The notes under the pieces are model-generated. The model did not search any database. It worked only from the letters and a program-made list of their open reading frames with translations, and was not told the DNA's origin. Shown here one piece after another: positions 8,670 to 17,163 of a DNA stretch of 64,000 nucleotides. How positions within the stretch are numbered: the first letter of the stretch is position 1; every line of letters starts with the position of its first letter. Position numbers and translations under genes: made by a program. Source of the stretch: DATFWC01 sp963777755 (GTDB taxonomy: Bacteria > Pseudomonadota > Alphaproteobacteria > Rhizobiales > Xanthobacteraceae); assembly GCA_963777755.1 (NCBI GenBank), contig CAVZSC010000017.1, positions 1-64,000 on the forward strand, read 5' to 3'.

Positions 8670-10532
8670 ATGGAGCCACGTTCCGTGCACGAGCCAGCAT
8701 CGGCAATCGGCCTGGCGACGATCGTCGTTGCGCTCATCCTCGGGCCTCCAGACAAGGTGGCCGCACAGACCGTGCCTGCGATGATGATCAAGATCTACAA
8801 CAACACCGACACATCCAAGACGCCTTCCAATATCTATCCGGTGCTCACGACCGGTACCAGCGGCAGCAGCTTGTGGCTGCAAGCGTGGCTCAAGGTTCCC
8901 AAGGGCGAAATGGGGGACAAGCCTTATCCGAAGCTCAACAATTTTCGCATCTACATCAACCCGACCGGAAACGGAATTCCGCCCGGCGGCGAGGTCACCA
9001 TAACGCTGCCGCTGCTGACGCAACTGGTCCCCACCAATCAGGTGGACCCGAAAAAGACGGATCAATACATCGACTGGTGGGGGGGCGGCCGTGTCGAGCT
9101 GTTCGAGGCGCCGGCCGCGGACGGCAAGCCGCCGGCGGCTCTGACGGCGCTCTTCACGGATCGGCCAAGCCAGACCAAGGTAACCCCGATCGCAGCGACG
9201 CCCGTCCCGCAATGTCCGGCCTGTCAGCCGCTGACGATCTTCATAGACACGGGCGGCGTCTTCAAGAACAACGAGCCGTCTCAGCTTACCGAATATACGT
9301 TGGGAGCGATCAATCAGAGCAAGGATCCGGTCGAGCTCAATGCGCACAACGTCGACTTCGACGTGTCGTATGTCGACACCGCCTTCCTGCCGGCCGCAAT
9401 GGTGCCGTTCAATACGACGCTCCCGCCGATTGCGCAGGTCGGCTATGTCGGCACCCCGCAGCCCATCGACACCTTCAGGGCGGCGCTGAACAAGTTTGTC
9501 GCCACGGACTCCTACCGCGGGTGGCCGCAGTTCATCGACAATCAAGGGAAAACGATTCTCAAGCTGCCGTCGGTCCTGCATATCATGGCGGGCGACCCCG
9601 ACATGACGCCGAAGCCGTGGCCGCCCGTGGACAAGTTGCGGACGAGTTGGAACGACTGCCTGCCCGACAACCCCAGCCCATTCTGCCAGGATATTCGCGC
9701 CGTCAGGCAGCTCTTCCTGGACAACTACAAGAACTACCGAGAGGTCTTCCCCAAGGCGTGCGACCCCGGCAAGCAGCCGGTCGATCTGACCGAGGACCTG
9801 GTGATTTCCCACGTGTATGGCTTTTCGCCCTTTGGCGAAAATTGCCCCAGCGCCACGGTGAACCTGCTGGAAAACACGCCGGGCTACGCGGCCAACAACA
9901 GCGAGAAATTTCACCAGATCAAGGATATTTTCGATCGTCTGCAGTATTGGAAGACCGGGGAATTCGACCCTTACGTCTCGCTCATACACGGCGCGGATTA
10001 CGTCAACGCGCCGAACGTGTATGCGTATTCGGTCGACGACGCAGTGGGCAACATGCAGGCGGACGCCACCGGATTCATCATTGCGGTCGGTGGGACGCGG
10101 GGTTTGCCGAACCCGAACCCGGCGGCCCCGCCGGTCAACGTCAATTTTGGATACGCCAAGACGGACAAGGTTCGGTTCGAGAAATACGGCATCTGCACGA
10201 CCACGCCGGATCAGGCCGTCGATCCCGACTACGCCAGCTTTGGCCTGTCGGTTCTGTCGCAGAATCTCGGCCAGTGTCCGCTCACCCTGATCGACAACAA
10301 TGGCGTGCTCTATACCCTCAAGCTGAAATCCGGCCCACCTTACCCATACGAGAACGCGTTCGGACCGAAGACCCACGCGCCCATCGACTGCAGCGGCAAC
10401 AGGCCGGGCACGCCGGGGGCCGGCTGGTGCGACGGGATATTCGCCCATTCGCAGAAGCCGGTCGGGCGGGGTCCGGACATGAGTTTCGTGATCACGCCTG
10501 CTCCGGCACAGCCGCCGCCGGCTGCCCGCTGA
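8670..10532 (+). CDS. Large exported protein, unknown function
   Basis: A 620-residue protein with an N-terminal signal sequence (hydrophobic IGLATIVVALILG, likely cleavage after VAAQ). ATG 8670 is preferred over 8646 because GGAGAGA sits 4-10 bases upstream. The mature protein opens MMIKIYNNTDTSKTPSNIYPVL and carries long beta-rich stretches, aromatic motifs (YIDWWGGGRVELFE), several cysteine clusters (CPACQP, CICTTTPD-like spacing) and a proline-rich tail. The opening loosely recalls thaumatin-like or GH64-type beta-sandwich proteins, but I cannot show the active-site residues, so no enzymatic role is claimed. It stands alone, with no partner genes. Confidence 0.7.
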   Translation: MEPRSVHEPASAIGLATIVVALILGPPDKVAAQTVPAMMIKIYNNTDTSKTPSNIYPVLTTGTSGSSLWLQAWLKVPKGEMGDKPYPKLNNFRIYINPTGNGIPPGGEVTITLPLLTQLVPTNQVDPKKTDQYIDWWGGGRVELFEAPAADGKPPAALTALFTDRPSQTKVTPIAATPVPQCPACQPLTIFIDTGGVFKNNEPSQLTEYTLGAINQSKDPVELNAHNVDFDVSYVDTAFLPAAMVPFNTTLPPIAQVGYVGTPQPIDTFRAALNKFVATDSYRGWPQFIDNQGKTILKLPSVLHIMAGDPDMTPKPWPPVDKLRTSWNDCLPDNPSPFCQDIRAVRQLFLDNYKNYREVFPKACDPGKQPVDLTEDLVISHVYGFSPFGENCPSATVNLLENTPGYAANNSEKFHQIKDIFDRLQYWKTGEFDPYVSLIHGADYVNAPNVYAYSVDDAVGNMQADATGFIIAVGGTRGLPNPNPAAPPVNVNFGYAKTDKVRFEKYGICTTTPDQAVDPDYASFGLSVLSQNLGQCPLTLIDNNGVLYTLKLKSGPPYPYENAFGPKTHAPIDCSGNRPGTPGAGWCDGIFAHSQKPVGRGPDMSFVITPAPAQPPPAAR

Positions 10533-10608
10533 AATCCGTAAGCTGGCTCGCTCCCGCCCGACGCTCGTCAGCTCCGGCTCTCGGCGCGAGGTTGATCCCT
10601 ACGCACAA

Positions 10609-11142
10609 TCATTGGCTGTCGGGATATGCATCCGGCGCCCCGGAAAGGATCTTCGACAGTGTCCACCGTGGCTTCCTGAGCGACGTTATTTCGTCGATCA
10701 GCCAGCGCTGTCGTCGTTGGACAAGTTGGAACTCGATGTCCTGCGGCTCGTCGATGTTGACGAACGTGGCGCGCACCGTGGCGCGGTCGCCTTTCCGCCC
10801 GGTCTCGGTCACGACCAGCTTCTTGATCTCCCAGTCCTGCCCATTCACGAAGGGATCGAAGCCAAGCCGGCCCATATCGCCTTTCGGCGTTCGCTTCTCG
10901 TCGGCGGCCATCAGCTTTTGCAGGCGCGCGCTATGAATACCCTTGGGAAGCTTGGGATCGCCCTTCCCCTGATATTGCTTGTAGATGGCCGTGATCGTCG
11001 CCGCGGGTTCGGCGCGGGTTTGCGCAGCCGCCTCGCCCCGGGGTCCGAGTGCCAGCACGCAGGCAGCGGCGAATGCCAGCAAGCCCCCTCGGGCCGGTTG
11101 CCGCCTCGTCACGGCGGTCGTGGCCGGACCGTGAAGGGTCAT
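10609..11142 (-). CDS. DUF3828-like exported protein
   Basis: From ATG 11142 the product is about 177 residues: a signal peptide (GGLLAFAAACVLALG, cut near AAAQ) followed by a domain with TITAIYKQYQG, LQKLMAADEKRTPKGDMG, LGFDPFVNGQDWEIKKLVV and RWLIDEITS, typical of DUF3828 (an NTF2-like periplasmic fold). The frame is open up to 11238, but that extension lacks a ribosome binding site and would hide the signal peptide. Function unknown. Confidence 0.75.
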   Translation of the reverse strand: MTLHGPATTAVTRRQPARGGLLAFAAACVLALGPRGEAAAQTRAEPAATITAIYKQYQGKGDPKLPKGIHSARLQKLMAADEKRTPKGDMGRLGFDPFVNGQDWEIKKLVVTETGRKGDRATVRATFVNIDEPQDIEFQLVQRRQRWLIDEITSLRKPRWTLSKILSGAPDAYPDSQ

Positions 11143-11271
11143 GTGATCGGGCACCTTCGGTAGGTCGTCGTCACGCCGTCGCCCCAGGCGACCGTGAGGC
11201 GATCCCGACAAAATCTCGAAGTAATCCGTGCGTGACATGCGTCGCGCACGTCTTGCTGCTCAAGGTCTAAC

Positions 11272-11748
11272 TCAGCGCTTGGAGAACTGGAACGAGCGCC
11301 GGGCTTTGGCCTTGCCGTATTTCTTGCGCTCGACCACGCGCGGGTCGCGGGTGAGGAAGCCACCGCGCTTGAGCGCGCTGCGCAGATCCGGCTCGAAATT
11401 CAGCAGCGCCTTGGAGATGCCATGGCGCACGGCGCCCGCCTGGCCCGAGAGCCCGCCGCCCGACACCGTGCAGACGACGTCGTACTGGCCGTTGCGGTTG
11501 GCGGCGACCAGCGGCTGCTGGATCAGCATGCGCAGCACGGGCCGCGCGAAATACACTTCCACCGCCCGCTCGTTGATGGTGACGGTGCCGCCGCCGGGCT
11601 TGATCCACACCCGCGCGACCGCGTTCTTGCGCTTGCCGGTGGCGTAGGCGCGTCCGCTCTTGTCGAGCTTCTGCACGTATTTCGGTGCCTGCGGCGTCTC
11701 CGGCTTGAGCGCCGCCAGGCCTTCGAACGACTGTGCGGTCTCAGCCAT
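11272..11748 (-). CDS. rpsI: 30S ribosomal protein S9
   Basis: 158 residues with an alphaproteobacterial N-terminal extension, then GRAYATGKRKNAVARVWIKPG, the S9 core, GGGLSGQAGAVRHGISKAL, and the invariant C-terminus KARRSFQFSKR whose terminal arginine reaches the P-site tRNA. The ATG at 11748 overlaps the rplM stop codon by one base (TGATG), so the two are translationally coupled, the usual rplM-rpsI order. Confidence 0.98.
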   Translation of the reverse strand: MAETAQSFEGLAALKPETPQAPKYVQKLDKSGRAYATGKRKNAVARVWIKPGGGTVTINERAVEVYFARPVLRMLIQQPLVAANRNGQYDVVCTVSGGGLSGQAGAVRHGISKALLNFEPDLRSALKRGGFLTRDPRVVERKKYGKAKARRSFQFSKR

Positions 11749-12212
11749 CACGCAGTCCCCTTGTTCTTGCGGTTCATCGCCGCGATGTCGAGCGGTTCCG
11801 GCTGCTGCGCCGCGTGCGGATGGTCCGGCCCCCCATAGACGCGCAGGTTGCCGAGCTGGCGGCGCCCGAGCGGGCCGCGTGGCAGCATGCGCTCCACCGC
11901 CTTCTCCACCACGCGCTCAGGGAACTTGCCCTCGAGGATCGACTTCGCCGTGCGCTCCTTGATGCCGCCGATGAAGCCCGAATGGTGGTGGTAGAGCTTC
12001 TGGTCGCGCTTGCGCCCGGTCAGCACCACTTTCTCGGCGTTGATGATGACGACGTTGTCGCCGTCATCGACGTGCGGCGTGTAGGTCGGCTTGTGCTTGC
12101 CGCGCAGCCGCATGGCGACGATGGTTGCGAGCCGCCCGACCACCAGGCCGTCGGCGTCGATCAGCACCCATTTCTTCTCGATGTCGGCGGGCTTCGCCGC
12201 ATAGGTCGTCAT
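11748..12212 (-). CDS. rplM: 50S ribosomal protein L13
   Basis: 154 residues beginning MTTYAAKPADIEKKWVLIDADG, with LATIVAMRLRGKHKPTYTPHVDDGD, the L13 signature region and ERAVERMLP-like motif (VEKAVERMLPRGPLGR), ending MNRKNKGTA. L13 binds 23S rRNA early in large-subunit assembly. First gene of the rplM-rpsI operon; its promoter should lie in the ~200 bases before 12423. An upstream in-frame start at 12260 would add an atypical extension and is not used. Confidence 0.98.
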   Translation of the reverse strand: MTTYAAKPADIEKKWVLIDADGLVVGRLATIVAMRLRGKHKPTYTPHVDDGDNVVIINAEKVVLTGRKRDQKLYHHHSGFIGGIKERTAKSILEGKFPERVVEKAVERMLPRGPLGRRQLGNLRVYGGPDHPHAAQQPEPLDIAAMNRKNKGTA

Positions 12213-12422
12213 GATCCCGGTGTCCGATTTGAACGTGATGCGCGGTCGTGCGCCGCGCAAGACGGCGGCTTCTAACGCAGCGCCGGTGTCGCGTCAATGC
12301 AGAAACAGGAGAAAAATGCAAATTCGATCAAGGCGATAGAATAATGGTATGATGGCACCTGGGACTATCTGCGGCGCCCCTGGGAGGGGCAATCAAGCTG
12401 GCGCAAGCGCACCGTCGCGCCG

Positions 12423-14708
12423 TCATTTCACGTCGATCGCGTAGCGCCGTTTGGCGGAGTTTCCCGACGCGTAGATCACGTCGATGCTCACCGAGTCCGC
12501 GCCGGTGTATCCGGGCTCGGGCTCATAGAAGACGACGACGCCGTCCGACTTTCGCGTGTTGCACACGTGGCGCGCGTTGTCGGAAGGGAAGTTGGTGAAT
12601 CCCTGCTCGTTCACGACCCTGATCTTGCCGTGCTTGGGCTCCTCGAGAATGCGAACGGTGGCAAATCCGATCGAGGAACAGTCCGGGTTGATGGAATAGA
12701 GGAACTCCAGCCGCAGCGTCTGGTTGGCGGCGACGGCGCGCGACATCTCGACCGGCTGCCGCGGTGCCGCCGCATTGGGAGCGGCCGCCGGGGCGACGGC
12801 GGCGAAGGCGTAGCTGCTCGTCACGTTGAGTCGCACCGCGTTGAGGTCGCCGGCGATCTGCGCTTCCAGCTCGGGCGGGCAGACCTGCTGCGCCACGCGG
12901 GAGACGAATTCGCGATGGATCTTGAGCGTCCGTCCTTCGAGCTTGAAGGTCGCCAGATAGCTGAAGACCGCATTGTCGATGATGCGCGGCGGCGGGGCGA
13001 CCGGCAGCGGCAGCGCCGGGTCGAACGTCACGTCGATGTCCTCCGTCTGCCGGCCCGCATAGCAGGAGAACGCGGCCTTGCGGCCGTCGAACCGACGGCC
13101 GAACACGAGGGTTTCCAGCCGCGACGCGAGCGGCATCGCGTACGCAAGCGTTGCGCGCTGTCCCGCCGGCGGCGGCTTGAACGGCTCGTTGAGCGCGAAC
13201 GATCCGCTGACGGTGACGGGATCGAGCGTCTGGGAGGAGTTGCCGAACTCGAAGCGGCCGCTGCCCGGCGTGTTCATGCCCTGGAGCAGCCGTTGCGCGG
13301 CGGCTTCGTTGCCGACGTTCTGCACCCGCGCGCCGGCGCCGCGCAGCAGCGTGCCCAACGTGCCGGTGCCGGTCTGCTCGGTTCGGCCGGTCACCTTGCC
13401 GTCGGCCGCGACCTGCATCGTCGTGCGTACGTGGATGGTGTGGTCCTCGGGCCGCATCGGCGGCGTGCGGGCGAGCTTCACGCCTTCGGCCGACACGCGC
13501 AGCACCGGTTTGTCGTAGGCCTGCGCCGCCAGGACGCCGAAGGCCGCCCCGCTCACGGTGGGATCGTCGTACACGTCGAAATCGGGCAGGTAGAGAAACA
13601 CGTGGTTGAGCACCGCCATGGTCGGCGGATCCGGCAACGTGTAAGCGTTGCCGGAGTTCGCCACCACCGCTTCGCTGGCGATGCCCCGGGCGGCCAGCAG
13701 CGCCGCCATCAGCGTCGCCTTGTCCTTGCAGTCGCCGAACTTGTTCTGCAGGACCGCGGCGGCGTCGTTGGGGATGACGCGGCCGAGCGCCAGGTAGATC
13801 GCCACGTAGCGGATGTTCTTCTTCATCCAGGCGTCGATGGCGATCGCCTGTTCCCTCTTGTTGTCGATGCCGCGGGTGATCGCATCGGCCAGCGCGACGA
13901 TCTCCGGCGTGACCGTGGCCTTGGGCAACGCGGCCGCCGCATAGGCGAGCCCCATCTCGGCGTAGGATTTGAACGTCGAGATCAGCAGGGCGGGATCGCG
14001 GTCGATGGCCGCGACCGCGCCATCCTCGGCCGGCCGGAAGGGCGGCGGCGCGAGCGTCACGGTGTAGCGCAGAACGTCGCCGCGATCTTCCACCGTGATG
14101 CTGAGGCCGGTTCCGACGGCCTTGACCTGCAGGTCGAGTTCGCGCGGCGCCTCCAGATTGAGCTGCGCCGACGTGATCGGCTGGCTGCGGGCGAAGACAT
14201 GCGCCTCGTAGAAATGGCCGGGAAACAGGCTCTGCCGCGTTTCCGCGCGGTGCGTCATGACCAGCGTGTCGCCCACGTCCACGTCGGGAAAGATGATGGT
14301 CCGCTGCTTCAGGTCGCGCGTGTAGGTCGCCTGCAGACCCGACGCCGCGTCCCGCAGGATCATGTTGGCGGGCTCGACCGGTACCCGCCGGCCGTCGGCC
14401 TTCGCCGTATAGGCCTCCACGACGTCGACGCTCTGCATGCCTTCCGCGAACCACAGCTGCTGCTGGCTGATGGCCTGGATCGCGGCGGGCGCCAGGATCT
14501 TGTAGCGCTTGGTGAAGACGCCGGTAGCGGTGCGGTCGGCGCGCACCGTGAGGTGGCCATCGTAGGCCACCGCGTACGACGTCGCCGGAGCGGCAGCTGG
14601 AGGCGGCGCGACGTCCTGGGCCTGCGCTAGCGCTTGCCCCGCGCCCTGCAGGGCGGCGAGAAGGCCGGCCGCGACCACCGCCGGAACGAACAACAGGCTG
14701 CGCTGCAT
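12423..14708 (-). CDS. DUF3857 / transglutaminase-like exported protein
   Basis: 761 residues from ATG 14708, chosen for its GGGAGGG ribosome binding site; the frame continues upstream to 14873 without support. Signal peptide (LLFVPAVVAAGLLAAL..ALAQ) is followed by a DUF3857 domain (~35-280) and a transglutaminase-like domain with the catalytic triad visible: Cys in NKFGDCKDKATLMAALL, His in LNHVFLYL, Asp in DVYDDPT. A DUF3858-like region follows, then an unusual ~100-residue C-terminal beta domain (LRLEFLYSINPDCSSIG...VVFYEPEPGYTGADSVSIDVIY) resembling Ig/cadherin-like modules. Likely periplasmic; substrate unknown. A LexA-type box lies 245 bases upstream. Confidence 0.87.
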   Translation of the reverse strand: MQRSLLFVPAVVAAGLLAALQGAGQALAQAQDVAPPPAAAPATSYAVAYDGHLTVRADRTATGVFTKRYKILAPAAIQAISQQQLWFAEGMQSVDVVEAYTAKADGRRVPVEPANMILRDAASGLQATYTRDLKQRTIIFPDVDVGDTLVMTHRAETRQSLFPGHFYEAHVFARSQPITSAQLNLEAPRELDLQVKAVGTGLSITVEDRGDVLRYTVTLAPPPFRPAEDGAVAAIDRDPALLISTFKSYAEMGLAYAAAALPKATVTPEIVALADAITRGIDNKREQAIAIDAWMKKNIRYVAIYLALGRVIPNDAAAVLQNKFGDCKDKATLMAALLAARGIASEAVVANSGNAYTLPDPPTMAVLNHVFLYLPDFDVYDDPTVSGAAFGVLAAQAYDKPVLRVSAEGVKLARTPPMRPEDHTIHVRTTMQVAADGKVTGRTEQTGTGTLGTLLRGAGARVQNVGNEAAAQRLLQGMNTPGSGRFEFGNSSQTLDPVTVSGSFALNEPFKPPPAGQRATLAYAMPLASRLETLVFGRRFDGRKAAFSCYAGRQTEDIDVTFDPALPLPVAPPPRIIDNAVFSYLATFKLEGRTLKIHREFVSRVAQQVCPPELEAQIAGDLNAVRLNVTSSYAFAAVAPAAAPNAAAPRQPVEMSRAVAANQTLRLEFLYSINPDCSSIGFATVRILEEPKHGKIRVVNEQGFTNFPSDNARHVCNTRKSDGVVVFYEPEPGYTGADSVSIDVIYASGNSAKRRYAIDVK

Positions 14709-14952
14709 GGCGCCCTCCCCGTGGGCCCGCGACCGACCGAGCAGGCTCCGCTCGTGTCGTCGCGATCTCATGTGGCGATCATACGATTGTCCCGGCCTGC
14801 CGTCGCGGCAGCAAACCGACGGGTTCAAAGGCATACCAGGATTTTCGCGTCGGACGAACCCGCCGACGTTCACGGCTGGACGCCACGCGCGATACGCTCG
14901 TCCGATCGAAGCCGACAGGGATTCCGATGATTTCCTGATTCTCGGACTTTTT

Positions 14953-14967
14953 GTTCTTGATTTGTTC
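14953..14967. promoter_or_regulatory. LexA (SOS) box, orphan
   Basis: GTTCTTGATTTGTTC matches the alphaproteobacterial LexA consensus GTTC-N7-GTTC exactly. The surrounding 22 bases (14949-14970) are identical to the box upstream of ssb (32296-32317). Nearest downstream genes are the DUF3857 protein (minus, start 14708) and nothing convincing on the plus strand. Confidence 0.7.
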
Positions 14968-15163
14968 TAGTCGCTGTGCTTGAGTTCGCGCCATCCCAGC
15001 TCACTGAGGGCGTCCTCCGGAGACAGACCAAAGGCGGAGCCGGGAGCGGCGCCTGCGGGCGGGAGCAATCATCCCGCGAACTCCGGTCCGGCCGCTCGGG
15101 CCGTGGCCGTAGCGGATGCTTCAGCGATGAAGCGTCGGTCCGGGGATCGCAGGACGCGGCGGT

Positions 15164-15330
15164 GGAGCGCCGCGAGGGCGCGCGCGCCTACGTCACTGGC
15201 GCGCGGAGCACCTCGCAAGGTGTTCCGGTGCTCCCTCGTTTCCTCTCGCCCATTCCGACGCAGTCGGCCGGGGAGGAAACGGGGGAGCACCAGGGTGCGG
15301 CGTTCCGCACCAGCGCCCTCGCGGCGCTCC
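15164..15330. repeat. Nested inverted repeat, ~167 bases
   Basis: Outer arms 15164-15181 and 15313-15330 are perfect 18-base reverse complements. Inner arms 15227-15245 and 15273-15291 match over 19 bases with one mismatch. A small GGAGCACC / GGTGCTCC hairpin (15215-15234) lies inside. No open frame of transposase character is present. Confidence 0.75.
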
Positions 15331-15372
15331 ATTCCCTCGGGTCATCCCTGAGGGGAGACGAGAATAGCTTGT

Positions 15373-15419
15373 AGCCGGGTGCAATCCGGGTGCTACCCCG
15401 GATTTCAGCCGGGCTACGA
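15373..15419. repeat. Short palindromic repeat (AGCCGGG...CCGGGCT)
   Basis: An imperfect ~18-base inverted repeat around a TGCTA centre, beginning TAGCCGGGTGCAATCCGGG and closing in CCGGGCTAC. It resembles the dispersed CCGGATT-type intergenic palindromes of Bradyrhizobium relatives. Confidence 0.6.
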
Positions 15420-15553
15420 AGGAATGAACGCAAAGCCCGGATCGAACCGGTTGCCGGCAGCGAAGCCGCCAAGCGACCGCCGGGAAGGGCGAAGCGTGGG
15501 CTGTTTGACATCGTGAAGAATGAAAAACGGGCATGACGGCACCCGTCTGGCAT

Positions 15554-15988
15554 CTACCCGCGCCGCGGCGGGATCGAATAGGTCGAGGTGGCGTGCGCGA
15601 CGCACTCCTCCTCCCCTTCCTGGCGGATCGCGACTTCGCCGACGGCGAGGCGCTTGCCCAGCTTGAGCAGCCGGCATTCGCCGATCAGCGCGCCCGGTGC
15701 GGGCTTCTTCAGGAAATTGATGTTGAGGCTGGTGGTGACCGCGAGCGGCTCCCAGCCGATCGAGCCGAGGACCGCGACATACATGGCGAGGTCGGCGAGC
15801 GTCATCATGGTCGCCCCGGAAATCGTACCGCCCGGCCGCGTGATGTTCTCCTGAAACGCTCGGTGAACCCGCGAGCCCCCATGCCATACGGCGAGGATTG
15901 TCCAGCCGCAGCCGGGATAGAACGATTCGGGAAAGTCCCGTGCCAGCAGGCGCTCGAGCTCCTCGGCTGAAACCACTGCTGCCTGCAC
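15554..15988 (-). CDS. PaaI-family acyl-CoA thioesterase
   Basis: 144 residues from a GTG at 15988, which has GGAGG seven bases upstream; longer in-frame extensions read as non-protein sequence. The hotdog-fold features of the PaaI group are visible: ITRPGGTISGATMMTLADLAMYVAVLG (central helix with the catalytic acidic residue), then TTSLNINFLKKPAPGALIGECRLLKLGKRLAVGEVAI. Ends in a short variable tail. It should hydrolyse an acyl-CoA, possibly linked to the divergent enoyl-CoA hydratase gene at 16080. Confidence 0.88.
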   Translation of the reverse strand: MQAAVVSAEELERLLARDFPESFYPGCGWTILAVWHGGSRVHRAFQENITRPGGTISGATMMTLADLAMYVAVLGSIGWEPLAVTTSLNINFLKKPAPGALIGECRLLKLGKRLAVGEVAIRQEGEEECVAHATSTYSIPPRRG

Positions 15989-16079
15989 CGCCCAGCCTCC
16001 GCCCCTTGCGCCGCATCCCGGTCGGGTTAAGTATCGGATCGAGCGCGCTTGCCCAAGCGCAAAGAACCAAAGGCCCGCG

Positions 16080-16910
16080 ATGAACGTCGCCGTTCCGGCC
16101 CCCCAGACCGAATCCGCCGCGTCGCCGATGGTGGTGAGGCAGGATGTCGAATCGATCGCGCTGCTCGTGCTCAATCGGCCGCAGAGCCGCAATGCGCTGT
16201 CGGCCGCGATGATCGAAGCGCTGGACGAGGCCTTCGCGGCAGTCGCCACCGACCGTGCGGTGCGCGCCGTGGTGCTTGCCGCCGAGGGGCCGGCCTTCTC
16301 GGCCGGGCACGACCTCAAGGAGATCGCCGCGCATCGGCGCGACGGCGACGGCGGGCTCGCCTATACGCGCCGCCTGATGGAGCGCTGCAGCGCCCTGATG
16401 CAGAACATCATGGCGCTGCCGCAACCGGTGATCGCGGCGGTCGGCACGACCGCGACCGCGGCCGGCTGCCAGCTGGTCGCGACCTGCGACCTCGCGGTCG
16501 CCTCCTCGGCCGCGCGCTTCGCGACGCCCGGCGTGCACATCGGGCTGTTCTGCTCGACACCGATGGTGGCGCTGACCCGCAACGTCGCCGCCAAGCACGC
16601 CATGGAGATGCTGCTCACCGGCGACATGGTGTCGGCCGAGGACGCCTGCCGCATGGGGCTGGTGAACCGCGTGGTGCCGCCCGGCCGCGAGCGCGACGAG
16701 GCGCTGGTGCTTGCGCGCAAGGTCGCGGCAAAATCGACGCTGACGATCAAGCTCGGCAAGCACGCCTTCTATCGCCAGCGCGAGATGAGCGTGGCCGATG
16801 CCTACCGCTATGCGGGCGAGGTCATGGTCGAGAACATGATGGCGCGCGACGCGGAAGAAGGCATCGGCGCGTTCGTGGAAAAGCGCACGCCCCGTTGGGA
16901 AGATCGCTGA
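16080..16910 (+). CDS. Enoyl-CoA hydratase/isomerase family protein
   Basis: 276 residues of crotonase fold: LNRPQSRNALSAAMIEAL, AFSAGHDLKEIAAHRRDGD (oxyanion-hole region), LPQPVIAAVGTTATAAGCQLVATCDLAVAS, HIGLFCSTPMVALTRNV and a KRTPRWEDR C-terminus. The layout, with GHDLKE and a long RRLMERCSALMQ helix, matches the ECHDC3-like subgroup. The usual glycine-rich G-x-GGG-x-E segment is replaced by TTATAAGCQL, so the hydratase glutamate is not conserved at that point. ATG 16080 has AAAGG upstream. Stop overlaps the next start (TGATG). Confidence 0.9.
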   Translation: MNVAVPAPQTESAASPMVVRQDVESIALLVLNRPQSRNALSAAMIEALDEAFAAVATDRAVRAVVLAAEGPAFSAGHDLKEIAAHRRDGDGGLAYTRRLMERCSALMQNIMALPQPVIAAVGTTATAAGCQLVATCDLAVASSAARFATPGVHIGLFCSTPMVALTRNVAAKHAMEMLLTGDMVSAEDACRMGLVNRVVPPGRERDEALVLARKVAAKSTLTIKLGKHAFYRQREMSVADAYRYAGEVMVENMMARDAEEGIGAFVEKRTPRWEDR

Positions 16911-17158
16911 TGGCTTTTTCGCGCGCCGCACGCCTGCATGATTTCGCCGCTCTGCCGGTGCGGCCGGGCGCGTTGCGCCGCGGCCTGATCGCCGGAAGCG
17001 CGTGGGGCATCATCATGAGCGCGATCCTGACGGCGCTCGGTGCGTGGGAATGCGGCGGCCTGTGCCTCACCGATGCCGCCCTGTCGACTGCGCTCGCGAT
17101 CGGCGCCGGCCTCTGCACCATCGGGCCGCTCGCGGCCTTCGGCGCGCGCACGACGTAA
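16910..17158 (+). CDS. Small membrane protein, unknown function
   Basis: 82 residues, starting one base inside the stop of the preceding gene (TGATG), so probably translationally coupled. Two hydrophobic segments (GLIAGSAWGIIMSAILTALGAW and ALSTALAIGAGLCTIGPLAAFG) separated by a cysteine-bearing loop (ECGGLCLTDA) suggest a two-helix inner-membrane protein. The C-terminus stops six bases before the next start. Family not recognised. Confidence 0.6.
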   Translation: MAFSRAARLHDFAALPVRPGALRRGLIAGSAWGIIMSAILTALGAWECGGLCLTDAALSTALAIGAGLCTIGPLAAFGARTT

Positions 17159-17163
17159 AGCCG

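Larger units (their letters stand above)
14709..15553. other. Long intergenic region with SOS-type box and palindromes
   Basis: About 845 bases without a supported gene; several open frames overlap but none has both a start signal and protein-like composition. It contains a LexA-type box (14953) and two palindromic elements (15164-15330, 15373-15419), listed separately. The remainder holds nothing I can interpret. Confidence 0.6.

Noticed and set aside
12567..14630. 687-codon open frame opposite the DUF3857 gene
   Set aside because: Antisense shadow with no recognisable domain; the minus-strand reading has a catalytic triad and signal peptide.
15164..15419. tRNA or rRNA in the gene-free region
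   Set aside because: No CCA end, TPsiC or anticodon-like structures; only inverted repeats.
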